A stretch of DNA of 53,619 nucleotides from an uncultured Lachnospiraceae bacterium (GCA_902774125.1 CACYHD010000010.1:1-53619); one strand, 5' to 3'; shown: positions 35,282-44,170, counted from the first letter of the stretch. Numbers and translations are program-made. The notes: generated from the sequence alone by a model not told the origin.

Positions 35282-38113
35282 ATGAAACAAAGAAAGAAAC
35301 TAGGAAGAAATATACTTGGTATTTTACTCACTCTAACTATGATCGTTGGGATGACGTCGGGAATGGGTGTGACGACGAGGGCTGCTTCTGCTTTTGAGAT
35401 AACTCGAAACGGTATAAAGAGTATTATGGTTATTACTACGCCAAGTCGTCCTCGGATTCCATCTCAGGACATTACTAACATTACCTTGGAGGAAGCGAAA
35501 GAATTTACAAAGGATATCGAAAATGATCACGGGGACTTTGAACCGTGCAATTGGCTGTTTTTCTACAGCAAAGAAGGCAATACTTATAAGTATTTATGTG
35601 ATGGTGTACCTCGCACACATGAAGGACCGCTTACTGAAGCGGATATAGCTGCTGATTGTGATGTAGATAATAATAATATTTTATTCTATTTTTCTCAAGG
35701 TCTTGTTGGGGCGTATGATGATTATTTGGTAAGTAGAAGCGACAATGAGGAGGCATTAGCAGCAAAGGTAGTTAAGTTTAATAATATGGATTGGTATCTC
35801 ATTAAGGATAATTCCATAAGTGCAACTGAAGGTAATGTTACATTGTTTGCAAAAGATACGAGTCTTGGTGATTGCGCTTTTGATAAAGATTATATGAGCC
35901 ATCGATATGTTAGATCGACAGTTAAAGCAGCACTTGATTCAATGCTTGAAAGCAATGGTACTTTTGCAGATGTAGCAGATGCTATCGTTGCAACTGATTT
36001 GACAGATCTAGAGATAACGGGACAAAAACTCTGGTTGTTAAGTGAGGAAGAGGTAAATAAATTACCGTATTATGTAGCAGTTTTGGATAACGATTGGTGG
36101 ATTCGCACACCGGGATTCACCTCACCTACAGGTACTAAGGCAAAATATGTAAATCCATCATTAGATATTGTTGAAGAGAGCGTTACTTATAATAAAGGCA
36201 TCCGCCCTGCATTAAAGCTTGACTTGAGCAAGGTAGATTTTGATTCTACATCCAAGACATTTACATTGAAACCACCGGTTGTTAAATACCCTCTATGGGT
36301 AGGAGGCGTTCAGGTTGATGAAACTAATGCTGGCGATATATTTAATGATGGCACAGCAAGTTTTACACCAGCTGATGGCGATGACGGAGCAACTCTTACA
36401 CTTAATGGGGTAGATATTACAGAAGGATATACAATTGAGTATTCACCTGAAGATATAGAATCATTTGGTATTTATTACACAGGTGCAGATCCGTTGAATG
36501 TTGTTACGGCAAAAGATAGTGAGAACTTTATAACGGATACAACTTATGCAATTAATTCAACTGATGCTAATCTTACATTTTCTGGAACGGGAAGTTTATC
36601 TACTCACTGTAAATGGAGATGTATATGCAGTGGAGAAGATTTGATTATCAACAGTGGAGAAATTTTTGCCCTTGTAGAGGATGAAAATGGCACTACAGTT
36701 TCTGTTTCTAATAATATAATAGTGAACGACGGCGCTTTGATTGGCATGGGTAACTATGCTGGCATTGTATCTTATTATGGCAATATTGAAATCAATGGCG
36801 GAACAGTAGCCGCTTCTGGTGATATTGGTATGAAAGCTAATAGTGGAGATATCGTTATTAAGGACGGTGTGAATAGAGTTCTAGGTGTTAAGTCAGCCTT
36901 TTTCGCAGAAGGCAAAATAGACTTTTTAGGCGGTAGGACTATGGCTATGGCTGGCACTTCAGCAATTGATGGAACAGTTTATAATACTATTTATGGTCTG
37001 GGATGGACTGACGAAGCAGGAACTGAAGATGAAACAGAAATAGCTCCAAGTGAAGATGGACAGGATATAAGTTCATATAAGAGGGTGTATTTTGGAGTTC
37101 ATGTCCATAAGTTTACATATTCGGCCCAAGATGCAGAACTTTCAGCAACTTGCGGTTATCACGAATGTTCACTTCCAGATAACAAAACTTCATTTAAAAT
37201 CGTAGCACCTACGCTAACTACTGAAGGACAAAAAGGTGAAGGTATCAGTGCAGAGGCAACATTAGTTGGACTTGATGATTTTAATGAAGCAACAGAAAAG
37301 GAAATTTCTGCTGCAGATATCAAATATGTAGGAAGAGACGGAACTAATTACGCTGAAGTAAGCACAGCTCCAACAGCAGCAGGCAAGTATACAGCCAAGA
37401 TAACAGTTGAAGGCGTGACAGCATCAGTTGATTATGAAATCACAAAAGAGATTAAACCTGAACCTCAGACTGAACCTCAGACTGAACCACAGACTGAACC
37501 TCAGACTGAACCAACTCCAAAGGCTGAAATTAGTATGAATGCCGGCCTTAAGGTAAGTCAGAAGGGCTCTAAAGTTAAAGTTTCATGGGGCAAGGTTGAC
37601 GAGGCAGACGGCTATGATGTATATATGGCATACTGCAACAAGAAGTTTGGCAAGCCTATCAAGAATGTTAACAAAAACACAGTTAAATCTGTTAGATTAG
37701 GTAAGATTGGTGGCAAGAAAATTAATCTTAAGAAGAACTTCAAAGTTTATGTAGCAGCTTACAAGATGATCGATGGAAAGAAAGTAACAATCGCTAAGTC
37801 TATCGTAGGTCACGTGGTAGGCCACAAGAATGCTAAGTATACTAACGCCAAAAAGATAAAACTAGCTAAGAGCAAATATACAGTAGCAGTAGGCAAGACA
37901 GTTAAAGTTAAGGCCAAAACTATTCTTGTAAACAAGAAAAAGAAACAGCTTTCTAACAAGCACGCTAAGGAATTCCGCTATGCTAGCACAAACAAGCAGA
38001 TAGCAACAGTGAGCAAGAGTGGAAAGATTAAAGGTGTTAAGAAAGGTACATGTTCTGTTTATGTATACGCTAGAAACGGTTTTGCTAAGAAAGTAAAGGT
38101 TACAGTTAAATAG
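35282..38113 (+). CDS. Secreted repeat protein with DUF6273-like, beta-helix and Ig-like domains
   Basis: 943 residues with TAAAGGAGG upstream and a signal peptide ending near TRAAS. Residues about 50-330 resemble DUF6273 (MDWYLIKDNSISATEGNVTLFAKDT, WLLSEEEVNKLPY, WWIRTPG, GIRPALKLDLSK). Then come a short beta-helix (INGGTVAASGDIGMKANSGDIVIKDG) of the type seen in carbohydrate-binding surface proteins, an Ig-like domain (TAPTAAGKYTAKITVEG), a PQTE repeat linker, a basic Fn3-like domain and a Big_2-like domain (YASTNKQIATVSKSGKIKGVKKG). Function unknown; an adhesin or surface protein is likely. It is more AT-rich than the glycosidase genes. Confidence 0.75.
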   Translation: MKQRKKLGRNILGILLTLTMIVGMTSGMGVTTRAASAFEITRNGIKSIMVITTPSRPRIPSQDITNITLEEAKEFTKDIENDHGDFEPCNWLFFYSKEGNTYKYLCDGVPRTHEGPLTEADIAADCDVDNNNILFYFSQGLVGAYDDYLVSRSDNEEALAAKVVKFNNMDWYLIKDNSISATEGNVTLFAKDTSLGDCAFDKDYMSHRYVRSTVKAALDSMLESNGTFADVADAIVATDLTDLEITGQKLWLLSEEEVNKLPYYVAVLDNDWWIRTPGFTSPTGTKAKYVNPSLDIVEESVTYNKGIRPALKLDLSKVDFDSTSKTFTLKPPVVKYPLWVGGVQVDETNAGDIFNDGTASFTPADGDDGATLTLNGVDITEGYTIEYSPEDIESFGIYYTGADPLNVVTAKDSENFITDTTYAINSTDANLTFSGTGSLSTHCKWRCICSGEDLIINSGEIFALVEDENGTTVSVSNNIIVNDGALIGMGNYAGIVSYYGNIEINGGTVAASGDIGMKANSGDIVIKDGVNRVLGVKSAFFAEGKIDFLGGRTMAMAGTSAIDGTVYNTIYGLGWTDEAGTEDETEIAPSEDGQDISSYKRVYFGVHVHKFTYSAQDAELSATCGYHECSLPDNKTSFKIVAPTLTTEGQKGEGISAEATLVGLDDFNEATEKEISAADIKYVGRDGTNYAEVSTAPTAAGKYTAKITVEGVTASVDYEITKEIKPEPQTEPQTEPQTEPQTEPTPKAEISMNAGLKVSQKGSKVKVSWGKVDEADGYDVYMAYCNKKFGKPIKNVNKNTVKSVRLGKIGGKKINLKKNFKVYVAAYKMIDGKKVTIAKSIVGHVVGHKNAKYTNAKKIKLAKSKYTVAVGKTVKVKAKTILVNKKKKQLSNKHAKEFRYASTNKQIATVSKSGKIKGVKKGTCSVYVYARNGFAKKVKVTVK
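37463..37510 (+). repeat. 12-bp tandem repeat in a linker
   Basis: Four copies of CCTCAGACTGAA (one with CCA), encoding Pro-Gln-Thr-Glu repeats in frame. Confidence 0.85.
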
Positions 38114-38216
38114 AGATAATAAGGTTTTTTGATCTCATCAAGAGTGAAATTAAAGACTTCGTAGTATCCTGAGTTAAATAGTGGTAATAAGGTTTTTACC
38201 AGTTTAACCTTTCAGG

Positions 38217-38254
38217 CTCCCTCAATATCTAGAAATGGGTATTGGGGGAGTTTT
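38217..38254 (+). terminator. Intrinsic terminator after the 943-residue protein
   Basis: A 13-bp stem CTCCCTCAATATC / GGTATTGGGGGAG followed by TTTTG. A second hairpin (GTTAAA..GGTAA pairing with TTACC..TTTAAC) precedes it at about 38173-38207. Confidence 0.75.
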
Positions 38255-38313
38255 GCTTATAGTATATCAAAAAAGTGTAAGCGCCAGTCTGGTTGCGCAT
38301 AATAGTGAGTCAG

Positions 38314-38672
38314 CTTCTACGTATGAAAAATCAATAATCTCATTTTAGTCCGTAGAGATTGGAAGACTTCTACGTATGAAAATTCAATAATCTCATTTTC
38401 GTCCGTAGAGATTGGAAGACTTCTACGTATGAAAAATCAATAATCTCATTCTCGTCCGTAGAGATTGGAAGACTTCTACGTATGAAAATTCAATAATCTC
38501 ATTCTCGTCCGTAGAGATTGGAAGACTTCTACGTATGAAAATTCAATAATTTCATTCTCGTCCGTAGAGATTGGAAGACTTCTACGTATGAAAATTCAAT
38601 AATCTCATTTTAGTCCGTAGAGATTGGAAGACTTCTACGTATGAAAATTCAATAATCTCATTTTCGTCCGTA
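38314..38672. repeat. Array 1: seven 53-bp palindromic repeats
   Basis: Units start at 38314, 38367, 38420, 38473, 38526, 38579 and 38632, with an exact 53-bp period. Each unit contains the half-site CTACGTATGAAAAT, an 11-nt centre and ATTTTCGTCCGTAG, which is its complement with two mismatches, then a 14-nt spacer. Units differ at a few sites (TTTTAG, TTCTCG, TTTTCG). There are no variable spacers, so it is not a CRISPR. 53 bp is close to five turns of B-DNA. A terminator and promoter follow. Together with flanking hairpins it fills the 735-bp gap 38114-38848. Confidence 0.9.
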
Positions 38673-38680
38673 AAGAAATG

Positions 38681-38714
38681 AAGAAGATGGCTTATCAAGC
38701 CATCTTCTTTTTTA
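38681..38714 (+). terminator. Strong terminator between array 1 and the RsbU-like promoter
   Basis: A 13-bp perfect stem AAGAAGATGGCTT / AAGCCATCTTCTT, 3-nt loop, TTTTTT. A decayed copy follows array 2 (about 41779-41809), where the stem is imperfect and the T run is lost. Confidence 0.85.
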
Positions 38715-38777
38715 TGTTTGGACCTTTGGAATAGTACCAAGCATTTAACACAAATAACAAAAAAGGCAGCTTTATTG

Positions 38778-38786
38778 TGGTATAAT
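38778..38786 (+). promoter_or_regulatory. Promoter of the RsbU-like gene, duplicated at 41866
   Basis: TGGTATAAT within a block (about 38727-38790) that recurs before the STAS gene: TTTGGAATAGTACCAAGC, TTTAACACAAATA, GGCAGCT and TATTGTGGTATAATTA are shared. Confidence 0.65.
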
Positions 38787-38848
38787 TAATAATAGCTAAT
38801 AGTACGGATTTAACCAAACAAAGTCTAATAAAATGAGAGGATTGAATT

Positions 38849-40306
38849 ATGGTTAAAGAAGGTTTATACCTAGAGTTATTGTTTGTAGGATTAGTTCTGT
38901 TGGTTATTATGCTAGTGAACAATATATTCCTATATAAGCGCAAACTAAATGACAAAATCTCGTTTATGCTTTTTGCCGGCATAGCCATGAGCATATTTGA
39001 GATTACGTGGACTTTGTTTCAGCGCAAAACAGGCGCTGTTGTTCGGGCAACAACATATGTGGCAATATCAGGTTATTGCGTTGCGTTCCTGATTTTTGTG
39101 GCGCTCCTTAATCATTATTTGGTTAAAAATATGGGGTTAAAACCGAAAAAAAGAGGAATTATCATAGCGTATGTAATACCGATTGTAGTGTTTGGCATTT
39201 TTTGTGCTTCAACTCCGTGGACCCATCTTGTTATGTGGGTAGATGCTAATGGAGTATCAAATGAGGGAATACTGTTTGAAGTAGTATTTTATGTAATACT
39301 TTTTATGTATGTATTTATGCCATTGTTTATTGCCATATACTATCTCACAATAGGCAAAAAAAGAAGAAGGGATGACGCCAAAATCGGAGCTAACTTGTTT
39401 GTTTTTGGAATAATGATTCCGGTTCTGTATATAGCGCAGGTGCTATTTATTGGGGAAAAAGGAGATGACTACTTGGCGGTGTCATTGCCGGTATCTATTG
39501 CTATAATGTATCTTGTTACTAATATGAGTACACATAGTGTTTTGGACGCTAAGGCCAAGATGGAGGCAGTAGAGGCGGATCTTAGAATTGCAACCCAAAT
39601 CCAGACTGACGCCTTGCCACCGGTAGCGCCGGAGTTTGCTGACCACCCTGATATAAATCTTCGATGCAGTATGGATACAGCCAAGGAAGTAGGCGGAGAT
39701 TTTTATGACTACTTCGAACTTGACGAGAATAGAATATGCTTCTTGATTGCCGATGTATCGGGCAAAGGAACGCCGGCAGCGCTATTTATGATGACTGCCA
39801 AAACAATAATTAAGGATTATGCAATGATCCAAAGTAGTACATCAGAAATATTCAATGCGGCCAATGCCAGACTGAGTGAAAATAACGATGCAGGAATGTT
39901 TGCAACAGGCTGGATCGGTATTGTGGATACACGAACTATGATGCTACAATATACTAACGCCGGACATAATTTTCCTATTATCAAGCGACGTGGCAAACCG
40001 TGTGAGGAGGAGGCCAACGTTCATGGATTTATACTTGCCGGTTTTGAGGATACGCAGTATAAGCAAGCTGAAATACAGCTTAAGCCGGGAGATAGGTTGT
40101 TGTTGTACACAGATGGAATTACAGAGGCACATGATATTAACAATGAACTTTATGGAACTGAGCGCTTGATGAAAAAAATAGATGAGACGGCAGAATTAAA
40201 AGGCGAAGAGGTGCTACAGAGTGTTCTCGATGATGTGAACAACTTTGCCCAGGGAACACCTCAGTTCGACGATATGACAATGGTGATTCTTTCCATCAAG
40301 GAATAA
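38849..40306 (+). CDS. Membrane-bound PP2C-type phosphatase (RsbU/SpoIIE family)
   Basis: 485 residues. Residues 1-225 hold about seven hydrophobic segments, resembling a 7TM sensor module; a short coiled linker (AKAKMEAVEADLRIATQIQ) leads to a SpoIIE-type PP2C domain with TAKEVGGDFYDYFELDENRICFLIADVSGKGTPAALFM, TNAGHNFPIIKR, GDRLLLYTDGITEAHD and QFDDMTMVIL, which contain the metal-binding Asp residues. Such phosphatases dephosphorylate a STAS anti-sigma antagonist in partner switching. The natural partner may be the STAS protein at 41896, whose promoter is a copy of this gene's. The ribosome site is AGAGG. No HATPase anti-sigma kinase lies in the window. Confidence 0.9.
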   Translation: MVKEGLYLELLFVGLVLLVIMLVNNIFLYKRKLNDKISFMLFAGIAMSIFEITWTLFQRKTGAVVRATTYVAISGYCVAFLIFVALLNHYLVKNMGLKPKKRGIIIAYVIPIVVFGIFCASTPWTHLVMWVDANGVSNEGILFEVVFYVILFMYVFMPLFIAIYYLTIGKKRRRDDAKIGANLFVFGIMIPVLYIAQVLFIGEKGDDYLAVSLPVSIAIMYLVTNMSTHSVLDAKAKMEAVEADLRIATQIQTDALPPVAPEFADHPDINLRCSMDTAKEVGGDFYDYFELDENRICFLIADVSGKGTPAALFMMTAKTIIKDYAMIQSSTSEIFNAANARLSENNDAGMFATGWIGIVDTRTMMLQYTNAGHNFPIIKRRGKPCEEEANVHGFILAGFEDTQYKQAEIQLKPGDRLLLYTDGITEAHDINNELYGTERLMKKIDETAELKGEEVLQSVLDDVNNFAQGTPQFDDMTMVILSIKE

Positions 40307-40405
40307 AACGACTCAAATGACGGAAGAGAAACGAACTTGATGATATAAAGCAAGAAAATGCTAGCGAAAGACTGACAATTGTTGACTTGTATAGAGAGGT
40401 AGACT

Positions 40406-41260
40406 ATGAATAAATTAATAAGCAATCAGACGTTTGATGAAGAAAGAGCGCTTTATGGAAGCGATGGAGTAGAAATAGATAATTGCACGTTTGACGGACC
40501 GGCTGACGGTGAGAGTGCCTTGAAGGAAAGTTGCAACATAGAGGTTAAAAACAGTTTTTTTAACTTGCGATATCCGTTTTGGCACGATACTAACCTTAAC
40601 ATTACAGGCAGTGTGATGACAGAAAAATGCAGAGCGGCGCTTTGGTACACAAGCAATGCGGTTATAACAGACACTAAGATGCATGGAATTAAAGCGCTTA
40701 GGGAGTGCTCAGACATTAGAGTCGAAAACTGTGATATTGTATCGCCGGAGTTTGGCTGGTCGGTTACGAATATCGTTATGAAGAATAGTGCTGCGCAGTC
40801 CGAGTATTTTATGATGCGCTCGTCTAACATTCGATTCGACAACGTTAGTCTAAAAGGTAAGTATTCTTTCCAGTACATCGAAGACTCTGTTTTTGAAAAC
40901 TGCAACTTCGATACGAAGGATGCTTTCTGGCACGCCAAAAACATAGTGATTAGAAATAGCGTGATAAAGGGCGAGTATCTGGCGTGGTATTGCGAAAACG
41001 TTACATTCGAAAACTGCACAATAATCGGAACTCAGCCACTGTGCTATTGCAAAAACTTGAAGCTTATTAACTGCGAGATGCTTGAGGCGGATTTTGCATT
41101 CGAAAAATCAGATGTTGAGGCAACGATTGTCTCCGACATGATAAGCATCAAAAATCCAAAGAGCGGAACAATCCATGTTAAAAATGTGGAAGAAATCATC
41201 ATGGATGATGACATCATGGATGATGACAGTGCTGCAGGAGAAGTAGTGATAAGTAAATGA
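40406..41260 (+). CDS. DUF3737 family protein (right-handed beta-helix)
   Basis: 284 residues after GAGAGG. Repeated short turns with hydrophobic/Asn ladders (IEVKNSFFNLRYPFWHDTNL, IRVENCDIVSPEFGWSV, VIRNSVIKGEYLAWYCENVTFENC) match the conserved DUF3737 pattern; no signal peptide, so probably cytoplasmic. Function unknown. The last residues contain a short duplicated IMDDD segment encoded by a 15-bp tandem repeat (about 41201-41230). It lies 99 bp after the phosphatase gene and may share its transcript. Confidence 0.85.
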   Translation: MNKLISNQTFDEERALYGSDGVEIDNCTFDGPADGESALKESCNIEVKNSFFNLRYPFWHDTNLNITGSVMTEKCRAALWYTSNAVITDTKMHGIKALRECSDIRVENCDIVSPEFGWSVTNIVMKNSAAQSEYFMMRSSNIRFDNVSLKGKYSFQYIEDSVFENCNFDTKDAFWHAKNIVIRNSVIKGEYLAWYCENVTFENCTIIGTQPLCYCKNLKLINCEMLEADFAFEKSDVEATIVSDMISIKNPKSGTIHVKNVEEIIMDDDIMDDDSAAGEVVISK

Positions 41261-41358
41261 GAATAAAGTGGCCAAACGTATTGATTTTGGCGCCTTTATT
41301 GAACATTGAACGTATGTGATATCTGATGTATGTGCCTTTCATCGAGGCGCCCGGCTGG

Positions 41359-41775
41359 CCGCTACGTATGAAAATCCAATAGTCTCATTTTCGTCCGTAG
41401 AGATTTGTTGGCTTCTACGTATGAAAATTCAATGATCTCATTTTCGTCCGTAGAGATTTGTTAGCTTCTACGTATGAAAATTCAATAATCTTATTTTCGT
41501 CCGTAGAGATTTGTTGACTTCTACGTATGAAAAATCAATGATCTCATTTTAGTCCGTAGAGATTGGAAGACTTCTACGTACGAAAATTCAATGATCTCAT
41601 TTTCGTCCGTAGAGATTTGTTGGCTTCTACGTATGAAAATTCAATGATCTCATTTTCGTCCGTAGAGATTGGAAGACTTCTACGTATGAAAATTTAATAA
41701 TCTCATTCTCGTCCGTAGAGATTGGAAGACTTCTACGTATGAAAATTCAATAATCTTATTCTCGTCCGTAGAGAA
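41359..41775. repeat. Array 2: eight 53-bp palindromic repeats
   Basis: Units start at 41359, 41412, 41465, 41518, 41571, 41624, 41677 and 41730, again exactly 53 bp apart and of the same family as array 1. Two spacer types are mixed: AGATTTGTTGGCTT, mainly in the first half, and AGATTGGAAGACTT as in array 1. A decayed terminator and the duplicated promoter block follow. It fills most of the 635-bp gap 41261-41895; the start of that gap shows nothing else. Confidence 0.9.
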
Positions 41776-41865
41776 ATGAAGAAGATGCTTATCAGGCCAT
41801 CTTCTTCATTGTTAGGAGCTTTGGGATAGTACCAAGCATTTAACACAAATAAGGCAGCTCTATTG

Positions 41866-41874
41866 TGGTATAAT
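41866..41874 (+). promoter_or_regulatory. Promoter of the STAS gene, copy of the one at 38778
   Basis: TGGTATAAT in the duplicated block (about 41819-41878). Relative to the first copy about 8 bases (ACAAAAAA region) are missing between TTTAACACAAATA and GGCAGCT. Confidence 0.65.
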
Positions 41875-41895
41875 TAAAAGCAGGAGGATACGTTT

Positions 41896-42213
41896 ATGCA
41901 ATTAGATTTAACTACAGAAAAAAATGAAAAGGACTTAACAATACAGCTTTCAGGAGAACTCAACACATTGACTGCACCTAGTTTGTCAGAATTAATAAAG
42001 AAGGAGTTAGAGGGCGTAGAAAGATTGACATTGGATTTTGGAGAATGTGACTATGTATCATCATCTGGATTGCGTATTCTTATGGCCACATACAAAAAAA
42101 TGAAAAATAAAAATGGCTCTATGAAATTGACCAATGTAGGGGAAAATTTTATGGATGTCTTATCAAACACTAATCTAGATGCGGTGTTTGATATAACTAG
42201 AAGGGATCAATAA
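41896..42213 (+). CDS. STAS-domain anti-sigma factor antagonist (RsbV/SpoIIAA type)
   Basis: 105 residues with AGGAGG upstream. Full STAS domain: LTIQLSGELNTLTAPSLSELI, LTLDFGECDYVSSSGLRILMATYKKM (the second or third Ser is the usual phosphorylation site), KLTNVGENFMDVLSNTNLDAVFDI. In partner switching the unphosphorylated form sequesters an anti-sigma kinase. It shares its promoter block with the RsbU-like phosphatase and is 47 bp upstream of a secreted protein gene that may be co-transcribed. Confidence 0.92.
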   Translation: MQLDLTTEKNEKDLTIQLSGELNTLTAPSLSELIKKELEGVERLTLDFGECDYVSSSGLRILMATYKKMKNKNGSMKLTNVGENFMDVLSNTNLDAVFDITRRDQ

Positions 42214-42260
42214 TGGAATTAATACAGAGTTTTTTGATTCAAAGGGAGGTATAAAGAATA

Positions 42261-44114
42261 ATGAAAAAATTATTAGCACTTGCGGTAGCTGTTGTGATGG
42301 CCCTTGCAATGGCACCGGTAACTTTTGGAACAGTAAGGGCTGTAGAATCTACTCATACTCATGATGGAATAGTTTTTGAAGCTAGTGACACACTACCAAA
42401 AACGTCAGGAAACTATTACCTGAATAGTGATATAGAAATCGATGAAACTTGGATTATTGATAATGGAATCAAAATAAATTTATGTCTCAACGGGCATGGT
42501 ATTAAAATGACTGGAGAATCAAAAGCAGTTATCGAAATCAAAGAAGGTGGAGAACTGAACCTTTTTGATTGTGATACGCATACTGAACACAAGTATTACA
42601 TAGATGATTCATCAGGTAAGGCTTTTGTTGCAAGATTATCTGATGAAGGTGACCAGGTTTTTGTTGGAGGTTATATTACCGGTGGTGGCGGAAAAGAAGT
42701 GAGTTATTCTTTCCATCATGGAGGAGGCGTTTATAATAAAGGCTTGTTTACAATGCATGGCGGAACGATAATAGGCAACATTAATGGGCCAATTACAACA
42801 ATTGGCGACTATTATTATGGTGGCGGCGTGTGTGTTGCTTCAAATGGCAAGTTTGTTTTTGACCATGGTAGTATAGTTGGTAATTGCTCTTGCGGTTATG
42901 GTGGAGCAGTATTTTTAGAAGATGGAGCAGAATTTGAAATGTCTGGCGATGCTTTTATTTTCCAAAACAATTCACGCCTTAACGGCGGTGGAGTATATGT
43001 GGGTAGTAATACTGTTTTTAAATTATCTGGCGGTAAAATAAGCAATAATTGCGCCAAGAACAAATATGGTGGTGGAGTTACTGTAAATAGAGATGGTAAA
43101 GCATATATTACAGGTGGTGAAATAAGCAACAATTTGTCCCGTGTCGGCGGAGGAGTAGTTTTATTTGACGGTAGTACATTCCATATGAGCGGAGGAAAAA
43201 TCATCAATAACGCTACAGACGGACCATATTTAGATGGTGGGATAGAAATCGGAATTTATACTGATTGCGAGTTGAGTGGCGATGCTGAAATATATGGTAA
43301 TACTAATAATGGAAAACCAGCAAATGTTTATTTAGAGAGTGCATATGACGATTATGAACCAACAGTGATTAAAGCCGACAATTTAAGTAATAAAAAGCTG
43401 ATTGGAATTAATATGGAGTCAAAAACAGGTGTTTTTGCTAAGTCAGATGATGCAAAAAATGTTTTGGCTCACTTCAAGAGTGATGCAGAAGGATTGGCGC
43501 CTATATCAGATTCAGAAGGAAATATCATGCTAACTGAAGGAGCATGGCAGTTCAATGGCTTCGAGTGGACTTGCAATTCTGCAGGCGAATATATTGATGC
43601 TAGAGCGCTTTACAAGTTTGATAAGGACCCTACTCAATCAGCTTCAATCAAAGCTGATGTTAGAAAATATACATCTGATTTGAAAACTCTTTATGAAGCA
43701 ATTTTGCTTGGAGATGAAAGCTTGGATGGTACGGAACACGGCGCTTCAAAAGAAGTTACAGTAGTTCCTACTACAAAAGAAGTTCCTACTAAAAAAGCTA
43801 ATACACTTTCTGTAAAGGGGAAGAATGTAAAAGTTAAATACAAGAAACTAAAGAAAAAAACACAGAAAATAAAAACAAAGAAGTCAATTAAGTTTATCAA
43901 TAAAGGTAAAGGAAAACTTTCTTATAAGCTGGTTAAAGTTAGTAAGAAAAAATTCAAAAAATACTTCAAGGTAAACAAGAAGAGCGGATTGATTTCTATC
44001 AAGAAGAAATTGAAAAAAGGAACATATAAGGTGACTGTTAAAGTGATGGCTTCAGGTGATGAGGAATATAACGCAATCACAAAGAAAATCACAGTTAAGG
44101 TTAAAGTTAAATAA
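42261..44114 (+). CDS. Secreted beta-helix surface protein with basic C-terminal domain
   Basis: 617 residues with AAAGGGAGG upstream and signal peptide MKKLLALAVAVVMALAMAPV. The central region (about 130-370) has repeated Gly-rich turns of the adhesin-like beta-helix type (GGGVYNKGLFTMHGGTIIGN, YGGAVFLEDGAEFEMSG, GGGVYVGSNTVFKLSGGKISNN). The C-terminus (about 510-617) is a Lys-rich Ig/cadherin-like domain (KKFKKYFKVNKKSGLISIKK, KGTYKVTVKV). Probably an adhesin or surface-layer protein. Possible co-transcription with the STAS gene would place it under the partner-switching promoter. Confidence 0.75.
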   Translation: MKKLLALAVAVVMALAMAPVTFGTVRAVESTHTHDGIVFEASDTLPKTSGNYYLNSDIEIDETWIIDNGIKINLCLNGHGIKMTGESKAVIEIKEGGELNLFDCDTHTEHKYYIDDSSGKAFVARLSDEGDQVFVGGYITGGGGKEVSYSFHHGGGVYNKGLFTMHGGTIIGNINGPITTIGDYYYGGGVCVASNGKFVFDHGSIVGNCSCGYGGAVFLEDGAEFEMSGDAFIFQNNSRLNGGGVYVGSNTVFKLSGGKISNNCAKNKYGGGVTVNRDGKAYITGGEISNNLSRVGGGVVLFDGSTFHMSGGKIINNATDGPYLDGGIEIGIYTDCELSGDAEIYGNTNNGKPANVYLESAYDDYEPTVIKADNLSNKKLIGINMESKTGVFAKSDDAKNVLAHFKSDAEGLAPISDSEGNIMLTEGAWQFNGFEWTCNSAGEYIDARALYKFDKDPTQSASIKADVRKYTSDLKTLYEAILLGDESLDGTEHGASKEVTVVPTTKEVPTKKANTLSVKGKNVKVKYKKLKKKTQKIKTKKSIKFINKGKGKLSYKLVKVSKKKFKKYFKVNKKSGLISIKKKLKKGTYKVTVKVMASGDEEYNAITKKITVKVKVK

Positions 44115-44170
44115 TCAGATAATATTAAGTTCCCAACCAATATATCGGTTGGATAAAAAGTTAAAAGGAA

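Noticed and set aside
38314-38672. Possible CRISPR array
   Set aside because: The intervals between palindromes are nearly identical rather than unique spacers, the period is fixed at 53 bp, and no cas genes are present.
40453-41019. 188-residue open frame on the minus strand
   Set aside because: Antisense shadow of the DUF3737 gene, whose sense translation is clearly conserved.
41359-41775. Possible second CRISPR array
   Set aside because: Same repeat family as array 1 with only two spacer types; no cas genes.
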